DNA of 64,000 nt from Apostichopus japonicus (GCF_037975245.1 NC_092564.1:2631984-2695983); one strand, 5' to 3'; counted from the first letter of the stretch, positions 12,401 to 24,740 are shown. The notes: generated by a model from the sequence alone, not told the origin. Program-made: numbers and translations.

Positions 12401-14327
12401 TGTGTAGGAAGATTTCACACCTTTTAGTTAGATCAACAAAAACCCCGCTACGCTGCTATAGGAAATCAACGCCTTTATAATTTATGATGGCGCTATTTCG
12501 TATTGCAGAATGACATCCTCAAGTTGTTTCCTATTTTAAAGGGCTATTCCCATGCATGGCAGACAATGTGACACTTATATGTCGAAAGGGAAATTATTCT
12601 ACACTGTGAGTTGAAACCCCTTCATCTGAATTGTTTGTTCCTCATTATATATAATATAGATATGCTTGATTGATTGTAACCTATTTTTGACTGCAGGCTA
12701 ATACCCTCGATTCTTCCCGGGTATAGTCTGTGATGTCATCACGGCAAATGTTCTTCAATAGCATGTACTTCCGTATTAAAATCTCCTTGAAACCTGATGC
12801 CTTTGGAATGTTCACTTTCAAGGTTCTCCACATGAACAATTTCATCAAAATGCAATTTTTGTTTTTGTAACAAGAGGAAGAAAATATTTGACCTCTTACC
12901 TGATGATTAGACTACGCCTTGTTAACAGATGTATCTTATAAATTGATACAATACACATATAAAACAATCGGCTGTTGTCGTTTTATTAACCTTTCAAATC
13001 AAGTTATACCCGTGAGGCCGTGACAAATCAAGTTATTCGCGTCAAGTCATGTACGTTACGTATATGTTTGTACCACACTCATGATGTATTGGATATTTAT
13101 AAGAGGGACTCTGTTTCAGAGCTATCTTTAAATTATGTAGGTATATAGGTCTAAGATTTTGAACAATTTGTAATAGTAAGTAATATGACTGTTTTTTTTT
13201 CCTTTTTTTTTTATTGGTATTGTCAGCCGACACTGGAACATTCCTTTAAATGTCTACAGTCCCTACACACCAAGCGACTTGACTACAGAAGATACATTGA
13301 CTACCGTTACTATACTGCGTGCGTGCCTGCGCTCTCGAGAAACTGTTGTAAAGTCTGTTTTACTATAGTGTGTCAATATTTGATATATTCAGCTAAGTTG
13401 ACATAAAGCCGTTTTCATTGTATCTGTGAAGGTCGAAATATGTCTAACAAATCGTTTTATACATAATTCAGATACCGTAACGTATCCGGGAGGAATTTTG
13501 AAATATTTTACTATCGCAGAGAACATTGCATTATTGATCGCTTTTTTCAGTGGCTATGAATTTAGTATGGAAAGGGAATAATAAATGTTACATGAAAAAG
13601 GGCTAATCTGTTTTAATAATATAGGACAAAAACACGGGAATAACAGAGACATGAAATCAATGGAAATACTACTTCGATGATAAATGTTCGATCCCTGAAT
13701 GTTTCAAGAACCAAACGTCGTTGGTATAATTTTATTCTTTTCCAGAGACGTCGAGCTATTGCAATGTTAGTTTTCCTATCTATGATTTTTGGCGCTTTTG
13801 AGCTATCATGACCTAAGTTGACCTAAACTGACCTTTCACACTTATCAAAAAAGTGCACGGTTCTCGTACACAACGTGACACATCAAAACATAACGTATCA
13901 GATACGTCCATGACTCAATATCCCGGATTGATGTGTTTTGGGATGAAAAGCAACCTTTAAACTAATTTAAAAAAATTGTTAAATGTTACTTCCAAAAGTA
14001 GGGACAATGGTCGTACGAGAATCATGTACGTCTTTGGTTGGCCGGTCTGGTCATAACGTCGACATGAGACGCGTAATAGCTATTTCCTTTACAGGTAACG
14101 ATTACAGCCAATCAAAACGTCCAGAAAACAGAAGAACAACCTTTTCTTACATGTCAACAAATGTTTCTTTACGCATAAAATTTGTGTGAAGTTCTTTGAC
14201 GGGTTCAATTCGTTGTATGCTAAAGGTTTAGCAGTGCTATAATAAATAGACCTATCGTCTTAGTACAGTGTTCACACGATTTTACGCGTTTTGTTTCGAC
14301 GTTTTGAACCCGCACGGTCAACCATAT
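12401..14327. other. Intergenic, no gene recognised
   Basis: AT-rich intergenic DNA with only short open frames. I see no recognisable coding, RNA or transposon signature. Confidence 0.5.
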
Positions 14328-14801
14328 GGTGGCATACTCCTATTAGAGTCTATATACATCCGCTCAATTGTTCTCCCGTTTCAGGAAAAGTGCCAAAAAG
14401 CAGCAGGAGAACATCTTTTTGTTATCAATGTTATCAATCATGGTCTAGTTTTTGTGGCATGCATGTTAAAGAACATGAATGGAAGTACATGTGGTGAGTA
14501 AATTGGGTCAATTGAAGCAATTTTAGACCCCTTTAGGCCTCCCAGGAGCAGCGTACGAAAATTGTTTTCTACTGAGTGAAGAGGTTTGTTTACAAGTGAC
14601 GAAAACTTCCGGCTCAGATAGCAAAATATCTACATGGTCATGATACGGAAAATTGATGGTGCCATGAAAGGCCAACTTGTCAGCTATCCAGTGATGGGTA
14701 GTGTTTAGCTAGTGAGAACTTCTATCTAGACTTAGAGACCACATTACTTTTGTGATTTAGTGTGTTAGTCAATGGGGCTTTTAATGGGCGTATGCTACCT
14801 T
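14328..14801. mobile_element. TIR MITE, copy 1 of a dispersed family
   Basis: The left end (GGTGGCATACTCCTATTA) and the complement of the right end (AGGTAGCATACGCCCATTA) form imperfect terminal inverted repeats of about 20 bp. The body is closely similar along its length to 36899-37356, and a diverged copy of the right half lies at 16303-16480. No long open frame. The superfamily is not identified. Confidence 0.75.
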
Positions 14802-15530
14802 AAACGGCGATATTCAGACGCACGTACAAACGCCATACTCATTCGCTGACGCCCCAAGAATCCATCGCAAAATAGGATTTATCACAATAGATTGTTGTTG
14901 TGAAATGCAATGATTCAGATTATGACTAACGCCCTCTTAAATTTGGGCACGTTCAACTGGGGGACGTAAAATGAACCAAACCTACTATACGTGGGCTAAA
15001 CCAGCTACAGTTTTTCAAACCTTACATTTTTAACCGACTCTTAGTGAAAATATTTGAATCTTCACCACTACAATAAGGATACTTAGTTGACAAAGTGGTA
15101 CGTATTGGTCAAGGTACCACGATTAAATTGATGTTGCTGTAATGGCGCACGGGTATCACAGTAGGTGTTTATAGTGCAAACTAATGGTAAAGGATGCTGT
15201 TAGCTGTAATGGGAGAGGGGGGGGGGGGATGATGATGTCGGGACTGGTCAGAAGTTGTCAGATCTCGCAGATCCGGGTGTCACCATGGACACTTTGTCAC
15301 GGGTGTCAGTTTCACATTATTTTACGGGTGATTTCACTACCTTCCCCATCATTGGCCCCATCGTATCATGTAATGACAAAATACGAAATTGACAAATGTA
15401 TGCACGTAAATGTTTAGTAACGTGGTCTACACAACTGGCGTCATTTCATTACCGTGTTCCACGGGTGTCGTCTAGACTAATTTGTTGTTCGTATAGTAGC
15501 GGTATATATGGCAAGCCGTTTTAACATTTA

Positions 15531-15979
15531 CCTCTCTATTCTACTTAAGTAGAATTAATTCCACTTAAGAAGAATACAATTAAGCTTAAGTGAAATGAAT
15601 TGCACTTAAGTAGAATTGCATTTTACTTAAGCTTAATTATATTCCACTTAAGTGGAATTCATATTAGCTTAAGTTCAAACGGTTTTTATCTACATCGTAT
15701 TTTACTTAAGTAAAATACAATTCTACTTAAGTTAAATACAATTCTGCTTAAGTAAAATTCAATTCTACTTAAGTAAAATGCAATTCTGCTTAAGTAAAAT
15801 TCAATTCTACTTAAGTAAAATGCTATTCTACTTAAGCAAAATGGGTTTTCAATTTCACTTAAGCTAAATTGCATTTTACTTAAGTGAAATAGAATTACGC
15901 TTAAGTAAAATGTGATTGGTCATTCTATTTCACTTAAGTAAAATGCAATTTAGCTTAAGTAAAATGTGATTGGTCAATC
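15531..15979. repeat. Left CTTAAG palindrome array (19 cores)
   Basis: Units resemble AATTCTACTTAAGTAGAATT, each itself palindromic. They vary by exchange of the three bases flanking the core (CTA, TTA, TCA, GCA, CTG, TAG), usually in a way that keeps symmetry. Spacing is about 20-24 bp. Confidence 0.92.
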
Positions 15980-16302
15980 AGTATATGCTACTCATTGCGT
16001 CACTGTACTTGCCGCGAAGTCCGACTCTGTATACTATTTTAGGTACCTCACCACGTGTTCATTCGCTCAATAGGTTTACCATTGTCAGAAAAGAGGTAAA
16101 AGTACCTAACGTAAAGCTTCCTTAAGCATGTTATCATTTACTGTCATCGTTTTTTTCTGCCTTTATATGAAAGAGCATAATTTTAAGTACAGATGGTGTG
16201 AAAATAGGGAGGATCGAAGGTGATATAAACCATTTTAAAAATCTTTTTAAAAGAACGAGCATATGGAAGGGTTCAGTGTGATAAACTTGCTCCTCTTCTA
16301 GC

Positions 16303-16480
16303 TCATAATCTAAACGGTCATGATATGGAAGTTTGCAAGTGCCATGATAGGCCACTAGAACACAGCTAGCATGTGGTGGTTAGGATATACCAGATGAAAA
16401 CTTCTATCTATGCTTTGGCAGGTCTTGAAAGTGATGAGTTTAGTGTGTAAGTCAATGGAACAATTAATTGTGATGCGAGA
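16303..16480. repeat. Diverged fragment of the 14328-type MITE
   Basis: It shares ordered blocks with 14640-14790: GGTCATGATA, a TGCCATGA..GGCCA block, GAAAACTTCTATCTA-like and TTTAGTGTGTAAGTCAATGG-like. It is clearly older than the copies at 14328 and 36899. It lies inside the CTTAAG element between the two arrays. Confidence 0.65.
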
Positions 16481-16854
16481 CCTATAGAGTTACGTTCAAG
16501 ACGTACTAGTTACGTAACCATTTGCGGCCATTCCCCCATTCTGCGATACTTATCCAGCTTTCGTTGTGTATATACGAACATAACACCATACTTAGCAAAT
16601 GAAGCAAAGCTTTGTTTATCACTGAGTCTGAACGTTAGACATTTGGTAAATGCAGCCAGCCAATAAATCGTTGCAAACTGTTGCTGATGCAGTTGGAAAA
16701 ACACTTTTGAGGGCAAGGGAACGACTACAACACGACATACCACCAATCAGTGGTACTAGTAGTAGAAGTACCACAAGGCATGGTACCATGTAAACATTGC
16801 CCGCAGACCAACCACTCCTCCGCACGAGGTAAATGTTATAACGGCTTGCCATAT

Positions 16855-17365
16855 CCTTCAATTCCACTTAAGCTAAATTGTATTTTACTTAAGTAGAATT
16901 GAATTTTACTTAAGTAAAATGCAATTGTATTCTACTTAATTAAAATACAATTCTACTTAAGTAGAATACAATTTAGCTTAAGTTAAATTCAATTTCACTT
17001 AAGCTTAATTGTATTCTACTTAAGTAAAATACAATTTTACTTAAGTAAATGCATTTAGCTTAAGTGAAAAAGAATGACACTTTTACTTAAGCTAAATTAA
17101 ATTTTACTTAAGTAGAATTGTATTTTACTTAAGTAGAATACAATTAAGCTTAAGTGAAATTGAATTTAACTTAAGCTTAAAAGAAAGTGGTAATATTACT
17201 TAAGTGGAATACAATTAAACTTAAGTACAATGCACTTCTACTTAAGTGCAATTCATTTTACTTAAGCTTAATTGTATTCTACTTAAGTGCAATTCATTTC
17301 ACTTAAGCTTAATTGTATTCTACTTAAGTGGAATTAATTCTACTTAAGTAGAATAGAGAGGTAAA
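16855..17365. repeat. Right CTTAAG palindrome array (22 cores)
   Basis: Same unit type as the left array, plus one CTTAATTAA variant near 16945. It runs into the right terminal repeat. Immediately left of it (16827-16853) is a copy of the terminal motif (GGTAAATGTTATAACGGC). Confidence 0.92.
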
Positions 17366-17391
17366 TGTTAAAACGGCTTGCCATAGGTATA

Positions 17392-20300
17392 TGAGGGCAA
17401 AGGACAGGATGAGGGCGGGGTATGAAAGAGGGTGGTGATGGTGTTGAGGGTGAGATTCGGTAATCTTCACTCAAAGAAAGCGAATACTGAAAGCCGGCTG
17501 AGCTATGCTCCGAACTCTGTATATTCGAACCAATTCCCTGAAATTGTAATGTGAAAAATTGTTTTCTCGATTTACAATGTGACCTACTGCCCTCAATTAA
17601 CTTTTCGTCGTATTCGTGGCACTGTTCACGATCTCGATATAAATGTCTACAACGCTCCAATTTTTACTATATTTTACTGAAATTCATACTTTGAAAGTAG
17701 TATTCTGAAGTCCGGTAATAAAAATTAAAGGCGCATACCACGTCTGAATTAAGTTTGCAAATAAAGCAGTACAGCAGAGCAGACGACACTATGCATCAGT
17801 GAGGTTATAAGAGGGACTCATTATACAGTGCTGCCAATAAACACTTAAAGATCTGCTTCATTGGTTCCAATTATAGCACGATATACCTAGGAAAGTTTTG
17901 TGATTACGACAATTTAAGGAAGGGCATATATATTCGTCTCCGATAACTTGTGAAGATTTATATACATGGTGCAGGCACAAAGTTGGGAGGATTAAAGTGA
18001 TCCACAATGGGTGCGTGTGTGTGGCGGAGGAGGGAGAGGGGAGGGGGGGGGGGTACGTTTGTAGCCTGTAGTGCCACTAGTGGTGAAACGTCTTTCTTCA
18101 TGTTTGGCATTTGAACATAAACATTGTTGATCATAAAGACAATGCATCTTTTTTTGTCTGAGTAATAAGTTCAATATTTTGAGTTAGCTTTGGAAAATCT
18201 TTTCTCTACCAGGAAAATGAACATTGCGGTAATCAGCAGGTGTTTCATCTTCTTCCTAAAACCCACAAGTTTGTACGTGTCCCGGCAAGGTGGTTTACTT
18301 TTGTACCTGTGGTAAGTAGACGCTGAATGTGATCTCTTGGAAACATGGGTCACTCGGATGATAAAGAATATCAAGGTTACGTGTTGTGAACTTTAACCCA
18401 TATAAATATATGTATCCGGTTCCAGTTGCGAAGTTACAACAGAGAGAGAGAAAGAGAGATGTCGAGTTGGAAAATAGGGGGCAGATAAATGAAACTAAAC
18501 AAAATTATTTTCACTTATATAGTCGTAATGATATATCTATTTTCCTTGGCTAATGTCATGTTAAGAAAAACAGGAACATGATAGCTATAATACTGTTTCA
18601 AAACGGGCAAATTTACTTATAATACATGTTCCTTTCATGTCGTTTTTCTTTAAAGATATGTATATATATATTTATATATTTCACTATTACTAGTACTACC
18701 AACCAATTCAAAACCAGTTTTCAGAAACAAAGCCTTGGATGAATATTTATACTTGGTAAACTCTGTACAAACGGAAACTGTACCGTAACCCATTCTCATC
18801 TCCAGTACCAGTGTGGTCGTTCATTGTATATGAAACAGGAGTCGCGGTATAGAGGGGGTAGGCGGAGGGGGGGGGGTGACTGTCTCTTTCAATTTGCAAG
18901 AAAGAAAAAAAGGCGAGGAGGAAGAAAGAGTGATATACATTACAAGGTCCCTTGTACCTCCACCAGGGCTCTGTCCCTATGGTGACCCCCTACACCCCCA
19001 GTCAACAACAATGTAGGCTACCTCCAATCAGAAACACCGTCGTACGCCTCTGCGTGAAATATAGTATCTATTTTAAATATTAAAAATATGTTACTTAAAT
19101 TCATAGTAGTCTTTAATCTATAGTCGACATTAATAATCATATTTATAAGTTATATCATGCTACTTTCAGAATAATTATTTGAATTTTTCAAAATAAAATA
19201 TTTACATAAATCGATTGCTAAATTTCTCAATGGATATTCTTGTCCTTATATTTGCATCTACAGACCAAACATAAATAGATCTGAGATGTACATGTGCTAT
19301 ACAGTGCTATCTATAGGCTAACTTGTTCAATATTTGGTTCTATAATTTAAAAGTTAACAGTGGAGTACGGTAACGTAACCAACGAATCCGACTCTTTAAC
19401 ATATTTTACATCGTATTCTTAAGCTGTTTCCTTAGGAATCATGCATTCGAATGGCGCTTATAAAACTCCGTATATTTACGTGACATTTAAACAAACGTTG
19501 ATTCATATATATATGGTGCATTAACAATCAAATATTTTTTCCCCGGGTTCCTATGTTCTATTCCATAAGTATTGGTGGGTTTTGTTAATCCCAAGATATT
19601 TCTCACGGGGCCAATATAAGGCGGTTATCTTAGATGTCAACCGTAATTATACTCATTTTCTCATTTCTGAGTTATAATATATTGAAATCCGACTACTTTT
19701 ATGAAAGCAATTTATTTCTTTGCCAAGATGTCGTGATTATCTCAGCATAGAACAAGAAGGAATGGAAGAGTGAACCTTTCAGCGTCTAGATATCTCAGAA
19801 GGGGTACAGTGAAATCAAGCCTCTTTGTTTACATTGTGATTTTGGATTGAATTATCCAACAGATGCATAGAATTACGTGTTTATTTGGACGTTGATTAAA
19901 CTCAACCGACCTTAAACCTTTTGTCCTAGAAAACAGAGCTGATGTTATTTTTTCTTCTTTGTCTCTATACTTGAATATTTGGCTATATCAGAGAGGGAGT
20001 TGTTTAAAAAAATTCCTTGGTCTTATTTACATATATGGTTCCCATATGGGAAGGAACTTTTAAACATAATTGGGTCACGCCAGTGAGCACTGTTTAAACG
20101 ATAACAACCTGAGTGGATAACTCTCGTCTATAGTGTCATCCGGGAGTTGTTTAATTATAACTACCTGGTTTAATCACCATTAACACAACCCGTGGAAGAA
20201 TGGCATTAACTGTTTATATATACAAAAGCACCGACGGGCTCCACAGTTAGCACATGATAAGTGTTACAAAAGTTTGAAGTTGGCCATGAATGACATTTAA

Positions 20301-21085
20301 CCTTTACCAAGACCAACCAAGTTAGATACAGGTCGCTTATAATGTTACGTCATATATATTAAACTTGGGACACATAATTAAACTTTGAGACTGCGTTTAG
20401 ACAATTGTATCACTCGCTCATGCTTTTCCCATGCATTTTGATCTTCCTCAATATATGGGAATGATTTGCAGATTAAGATCCCCCGCCCCACCCCCACCCC
20501 ACCCCACCAATTCGCTCATCCCAGTAAAGCATAATTCAGAAACTCTCAGCTTTCACATTTGTAGTTCCCCAAACTCAATACAGTTCACCTGTACATGGGT
20601 GTGAGTGCGTTTCGTATGAAACATTCACAACTTTCGGTAGCTAATGTCTTTGTACATCTTATATAGTTACGTCAGAGTGATTACTACATTTGAAGTCATT
20701 GATATTAGGTGTCGTCATTTGTTTGTTATGGTAACCGTTTGATGTTGTTATGGTAACATATTGATGTAGTCATCTTCACTACATTACTTCTCGGCATGTG
20801 TTCACTGTTTGCACAGCTGACCGGGTCTTGTTGTATGACTGGTCGGAGTCGACCCCGACGGTTTCACCTATAGGTTACATGTGCTCATCGTACGAATGCG
20901 GAGGCATCGTGCATCGTTTTCGTCATATCGTCATCCTTCTCGATATTATCAAATGACCGTCGTGTACGTCAGCCTGGATGTCTGCGACTATCAATTCAGC
21001 ATCGCTGCACGGCTTCCACGTCGCCGTACTCTCTCAACATCTCTGTAGTGTACACTCCTACTAATACTGAAGATATTAAATTACT
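17392..21085. other. Intergenic and presumptive 3' flank of gene B; no other gene seen
   Basis: AT-rich DNA with G-runs near 18042 and 18866, a short GA repeat near 18439, a CCCCACCCCACCCC-like run near 20480-20508, and the 3' UTR of gene B immediately left of 21086. Two minus-strand ATTAAA hexamers near 20151 and 20169 could serve as polyadenylation signals, but nothing else supports them. Confidence 0.5.
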
Positions 21086-22384
21086 TTAAACGTTTTCCTC
21101 AATTGGAGTACTCTTCGGCTTTTCTTCGTTCTCAAATTCAAATTTGTCGTTCTGATCTTTGGGACTTGTTCTTCGAACGTACAAAGCAGACTGACTTAGA
21201 TTGACGTTTCTGATTCGAATATCTTTCCCTCTTAATTTATCCGGTAAACAACAACAGAAAGATTCCCAGAATGGGCTGAGCAATTCCGAGTCAACCGTCA
21301 GTGGGTCATTAGCACCGGTCAGGAAACTGACCGCCAGACCAACGACCATGCAAATAAACCAAGCCATAAAACTGATGTATAAATATGATAGAGAGTAAAA
21401 ATTATAGCCAGATACCTCACCGGCTATGAAGGGCGCATCTGTCGGTTGCACGATATGCTCCATTGAAGTCATATTCAGTTCGTTCATGTAACTGGTGTAG
21501 GGATTTATGGTTGTGACGTCACCGGCCGAACAGCCGTCAATAAAGAGAGGAGGCTCGAAGGTCGGGCTTGGGTTCCTTTGTATACCCACAGCATACCCAA
21601 TACCACAGATGGACCCTACAAAAAGTCCAGTAAGGACCCCCTTGGAAGTACTCCAGGGGAAAAACACACCAAGGGTGAACACTCCGAGAACAGGCCCACT
21701 CACAATACCCATTAGGAGAAGCGTGCTGTTCAAGATGTCCCCCATTACGGAGGCGATGAAAGCTAACACAATTCCGAATAACCCACAACCGGCGGAAAAG
21801 AATTTGGTGATAATCGTCAATTTCTTGTCATCTATATCCTTGAAGTTCGGTTTGATAAAATCCTCGGCTGCGATAGCCGCTAGAGCGTTCATTCCAGACG
21901 ACACAGAGCTTAGTGAAGCGCTGAAAGCACAGGACACTAACAGACCGGACATACCGGGTACGTTGCCAACAAGGTCCACTATAAACAACGGAATCAACTG
22001 ATCTTGTTTGGTGATTCTCTCTGTTGTCAAAGGATCGCAGTGAGCGTAGAACGCATACATGACAATGCCTGTTACCACAGCGATAATTTGTGTGAATCCT
22101 ATCAGGCCTACACCCAACCAGGCCGCTATCTTCGCATTCTTTTCACTGCTACAACTCAGAAATCTTTGAACAATTAGTTGATTACACCCGCAATTAAAAA
22201 CCACCTGGAAAGTTCCACCAATTACAAGAGTGAAAAATGTGTGTCGAATCCTCGGATCGATTCGGAAATCGAGTACCCGTGTCCGGTTACCTTCGGCCGC
22301 TAGTTGCCACACTTTTCCGACACCTCCCACTTGAACACACCCGGCAATGATCATGATGAAGAACCCCAACATCATCGCAGAAAA
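21086..22384 (-). CDS. SLC5A8-like: SLC5A8-like transporter gene B, exon 2 (3' terminal, complete)
   Basis: This exon has 432 codons plus TAA, entered in phase 0 after the acceptor CCTCCTCAG (ending 22385) with Phe-Ser-Ala-Met-Met-Leu-Gly. It carries the carboxy two-thirds of an SLC5 symporter. QVGGVGKVWQLA is followed by TFFTLVIGGTFQ, GCNQLIVQRFLSC and HCDPLTTERITKQDQLIPLF. The TM8 sodium-site helix ASLSSVSSGMNALAA then leads to EDFIKP, SGPVLGVFTLGVFFP and final helices ending VGLAVSFLTG. A cytoplasmic tail of about 75 residues ends Glu-Glu-Asn-Val. An NMTS sequon in the large extracellular loop is a probable glycosylation site. With exon 1 the protein is 625 residues, close to the 610 of human SLC5A8. 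It is predicted to move lactate-like or short-chain carboxylates with Na+ across the plasma membrane; the substrate is inferred from family only. An in-frame ATG (22420) upstream of the acceptor is intronic. Confidence 0.95.
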   Translation of the reverse strand, partial: FSAMMLGFFIMIIAGCVQVGGVGKVWQLAAEGNRTRVLDFRIDPRIRHTFFTLVIGGTFQVVFNCGCNQLIVQRFLSCSSEKNAKIAAWLGVGLIGFTQIIAVVTGIVMYAFYAHCDPLTTERITKQDQLIPLFIVDLVGNVPGMSGLLVSCAFSASLSSVSSGMNALAAIAAEDFIKPNFKDIDDKKLTIITKFFSAGCGLFGIVLAFIASVMGDILNSTLLLMGIVSGPVLGVFTLGVFFPWSTSKGVLTGLFVGSICGIGYAVGIQRNPSPTFEPPLFIDGCSAGDVTTINPYTSYMNELNMTSMEHIVQPTDAPFIAGEVSGYNFYSLSYLYISFMAWFICMVVGLAVSFLTGANDPLTVDSELLSPFWESFCCCLPDKLRGKDIRIRNVNLSQSALYVRRTSPKDQNDKFEFENEEKPKSTPIEENV

Positions 22385-22479
22385 CTGAGGAGGAAGGAAA
22401 GAAAGAGATTGGAGAATCAATCTTAGTGAATTGAGAATTGAGTCATTTAGTATAGTGTACTAAATGGCATGTCAACCGT

Positions 22480-22590
22480 ATTATTATTATTATTATTACT
22501 ATTATTGGTTTCGATGAAATCGTAACCTATGCATTCATGCAGGCGGAGAGTGTGTGTATGTATGTATGTATGTGTGTGTGTGTGTGTGTG
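22480..22590. repeat. ATT and GT/GTAT microsatellites
   Basis: An (ATT)n run at about 22480-22500 and a (GTAT)n/(GT)n run at about 22550-22590 lie close to the acceptor of gene B exon 2. Confidence 0.9.
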
Positions 22591-22689
22591 ACGCCTGGCT
22601 TGTAAACACGGTATCTCAAGTAGGGAAGCTTGGACCAATCTAATATTTGGTGTATATGAGTACCACATTGAGTAGATGTGCCCTATTTT

Positions 22690-24740
22690 TTGTGTTGCCT
22701 GTGAAGGTCACCAAAGGTCAGTTAGAGGCCAAAAACCAAAATATTAAAACAAGCAATAACTCCCATTGACAGGATCCGACATGGTTGATATTTTGGGACC
22801 AGTTGTGAATCGGGTAAGGGATCATTTCAAAACATAACGGTCATGTGATCCAAGGTCAACAAAGGTCAATCAGGGGTCAAAAACTAGTATTTTTGCAATA
22901 ACTTGAGAACCAAATGTTCGTGAAGGTTGGGAGTTACGCTATTGTAATCAGGGAGTCGACCCGCATCTAGGTGACCTTTGACCTCAGGTTGACCTCCGGT
23001 GACCTTTATCAATTTTTTGGGTTATTTGAATTTTCGTGGCCATAATCGGATCTCAAAGGTACCTTCCGATCAAAATGGTCCATAGTTGACCCCTGTGCGA
23101 CCTTCGTGTGCGAAGTTATCAGAGGTCAATGTTTTTGTTTTTTAATAAGTACAGTTAGGATGGTCGCACAGACTTGTCATGTTGCTTTTTGGAATCAGCG
23201 TGTCAAACTACATCTGACTGAAAGGTCAAAAGGTCAAAGGTCAAATCTTAAAAAATATGCTCATTTTAGGAGATACGGGGCAAAACAAAACAGAACAAAG
23301 ATAAGTTTAAAAAATTGTTGACATATGATAGAGCTTTTTGTGCTGAATATGGGAAACCAACACCCGCTTCAATCGGACACCCAGTTCTCAAGTTATGAGG
23401 GGCCAAAGGTTGGTTTTGATACATTTCTAGCAATAACATTATGTGTGTACATTGTAGGTCAAACAAATTTTAGGACAGAGTGCACCTCATCAAGAGAAAC
23501 ATTTTTGATAAAAACCATCAGGTCATCCAGGGTCATTCAAGGTTGATTATGTGCAAAAAACTCCCAACTTATGCTAATTTTTGCAACAACTTCTAGTCAC
23601 GAAGTCTGACATGGCTGGTACATTAGGACAAGTTGTGAATGGAGTAGGGACACATTTTCAAAGATAACCGTGATGTGATCCAAGGTCACCAAAGGTCATT
23701 TATGGGTCAAAATGTGTTTTTTTCCTCAATAACTTGTGAAACTACCACTGACAGGGTCCGACATGGTTGATATTTTGGGACTAGCTGTGAATGGGGTAAG
23801 GGATCATTTCAAAACATAACGGTAATATGATCCAAGGTCAACAAAGGTCAATTAGGGGTCAAAAACTAGTATTTTTGCAATAACGTGAGAACCAAATGTC
23901 CCTCAAGGTTGGGAATTTAGGACAGAGTGCACATCATCAAGGGGAAAATTTTTGATAAAAACCATTAGGTCATTCAAGGTCATTCAAGGTTGAGTATGTG
24001 CAAAAAACTCCCAACTTATGCTAATTTTTGCAACAACTTCTAGTCACGAAGTCTGACATGGCTGGTATATTAGGACAAGTAGTGAATGGAGTAGGGACGC
24101 ATTTTCAAAAATAACCGTGATGTGATCCAAGGTCACCAAAGGTCATTTATGGGTCAAATTGTGTTTTTTTTTCTCAATAACTTTTGAAACTACCATTGAC
24201 GGGTCCGACATGGTTGATATTTTGGGACTAGTTGTGAATGGGGTAAGGGATCATTTCAAAACATAACGGTAATATGGTCCAAGGTCAACAAAGGTCAATT
24301 AGGGGTCAAAAACTAGTATTTTTGCAATAACGTGAGAACCAAATGTCCATCAAGGTTGAGATTTTAGGACAGAGTGCACATCATCAAGAGGAACATTTTT
24401 GATAAAAACCATTAGGTCATCCAAGGTCATTCAAGGTTGATTATGTGCCAAAAACTCCCAACTTATGCTAATTTTTGCAACAACTTCTAGTCACGAAGTC
24501 TGACATGGCTGGTATATTAGGACAAGTTGTGAATGAAGTAGGGACACATTTTCCAAAATAACCGTGATGTGATCCAAGGTCACCAAAGGTCATTTATGGG
24601 TCAAAATGTGTTTTTTCCCGATAACTTGTGAAACTACCACTGACAGGGTTGAGAGTTACGCTATTGTAATACAATGGTCGAACTGCATTTGGGTGACCTT
24701 TGACCTCAGGTTGACCCCCAGTGACCTGTATTAGCTTCTT
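22690..24740. repeat. 447-bp tandem repeat rich in AGGTCA half-sites
   Basis: A GAAGTCTGACATGGCTGGTA landmark recurs at 23601, 24048 and 24495. A CCGACATGGTTGAT landmark recurs at 23758 and 24205. Both give an exact 447-bp period. Two and a half well-conserved units are flanked on the left by older, rearranged units (landmark also at 22776). Each unit holds several direct repeats of the form AGGTCA-4 bp-AGGTCA plus single half-sites. Both ends of the block carry a TGACCTTTGACCTCAGGTTG-like segment. No open frame spans it. Confidence 0.9.

Larger units (their letters stand above)
15507..17385. mobile_element. CTTAAG-palindrome element with long terminal inverted repeats
   Basis: A 1.88-kb unit bounded by TATGGCAAG at the left and CTTGCCATA at the right, flanked by a 6-bp duplication GGTATA (15501-15506 and 17386-17391). 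The terminal inverted repeats are near-identical for more than 100 bp, with one mismatch seen in about the first 115. They begin with a unique stretch of about 33 bp and continue into arrays of short palindromes centred on CTTAAG. I count 19 CTTAAG cores in 15531-15979 and 22 in 16855-17365, mostly 20-24 bp apart. A second inward copy of the terminal motif sits at 16827-16853. The middle (15980-16826) is ordinary sequence and includes a diverged copy of the 14328-type MITE. There is no transposase frame; the Leu-Ser-Arg-Ile repeats on the minus strand are by-products of the array. The superfamily is unknown. Confidence 0.85.

Noticed and set aside
15686-15874. Leu-Ser-Arg-Ile repeat peptide on the minus strand
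   Set aside because: Mechanical translation of the CTTAAG palindrome array.
21507-22001. 164-codon plus-strand frame
   Set aside because: Antisense shadow of gene B exon 2, which has clear SLC5 motifs on the minus strand.
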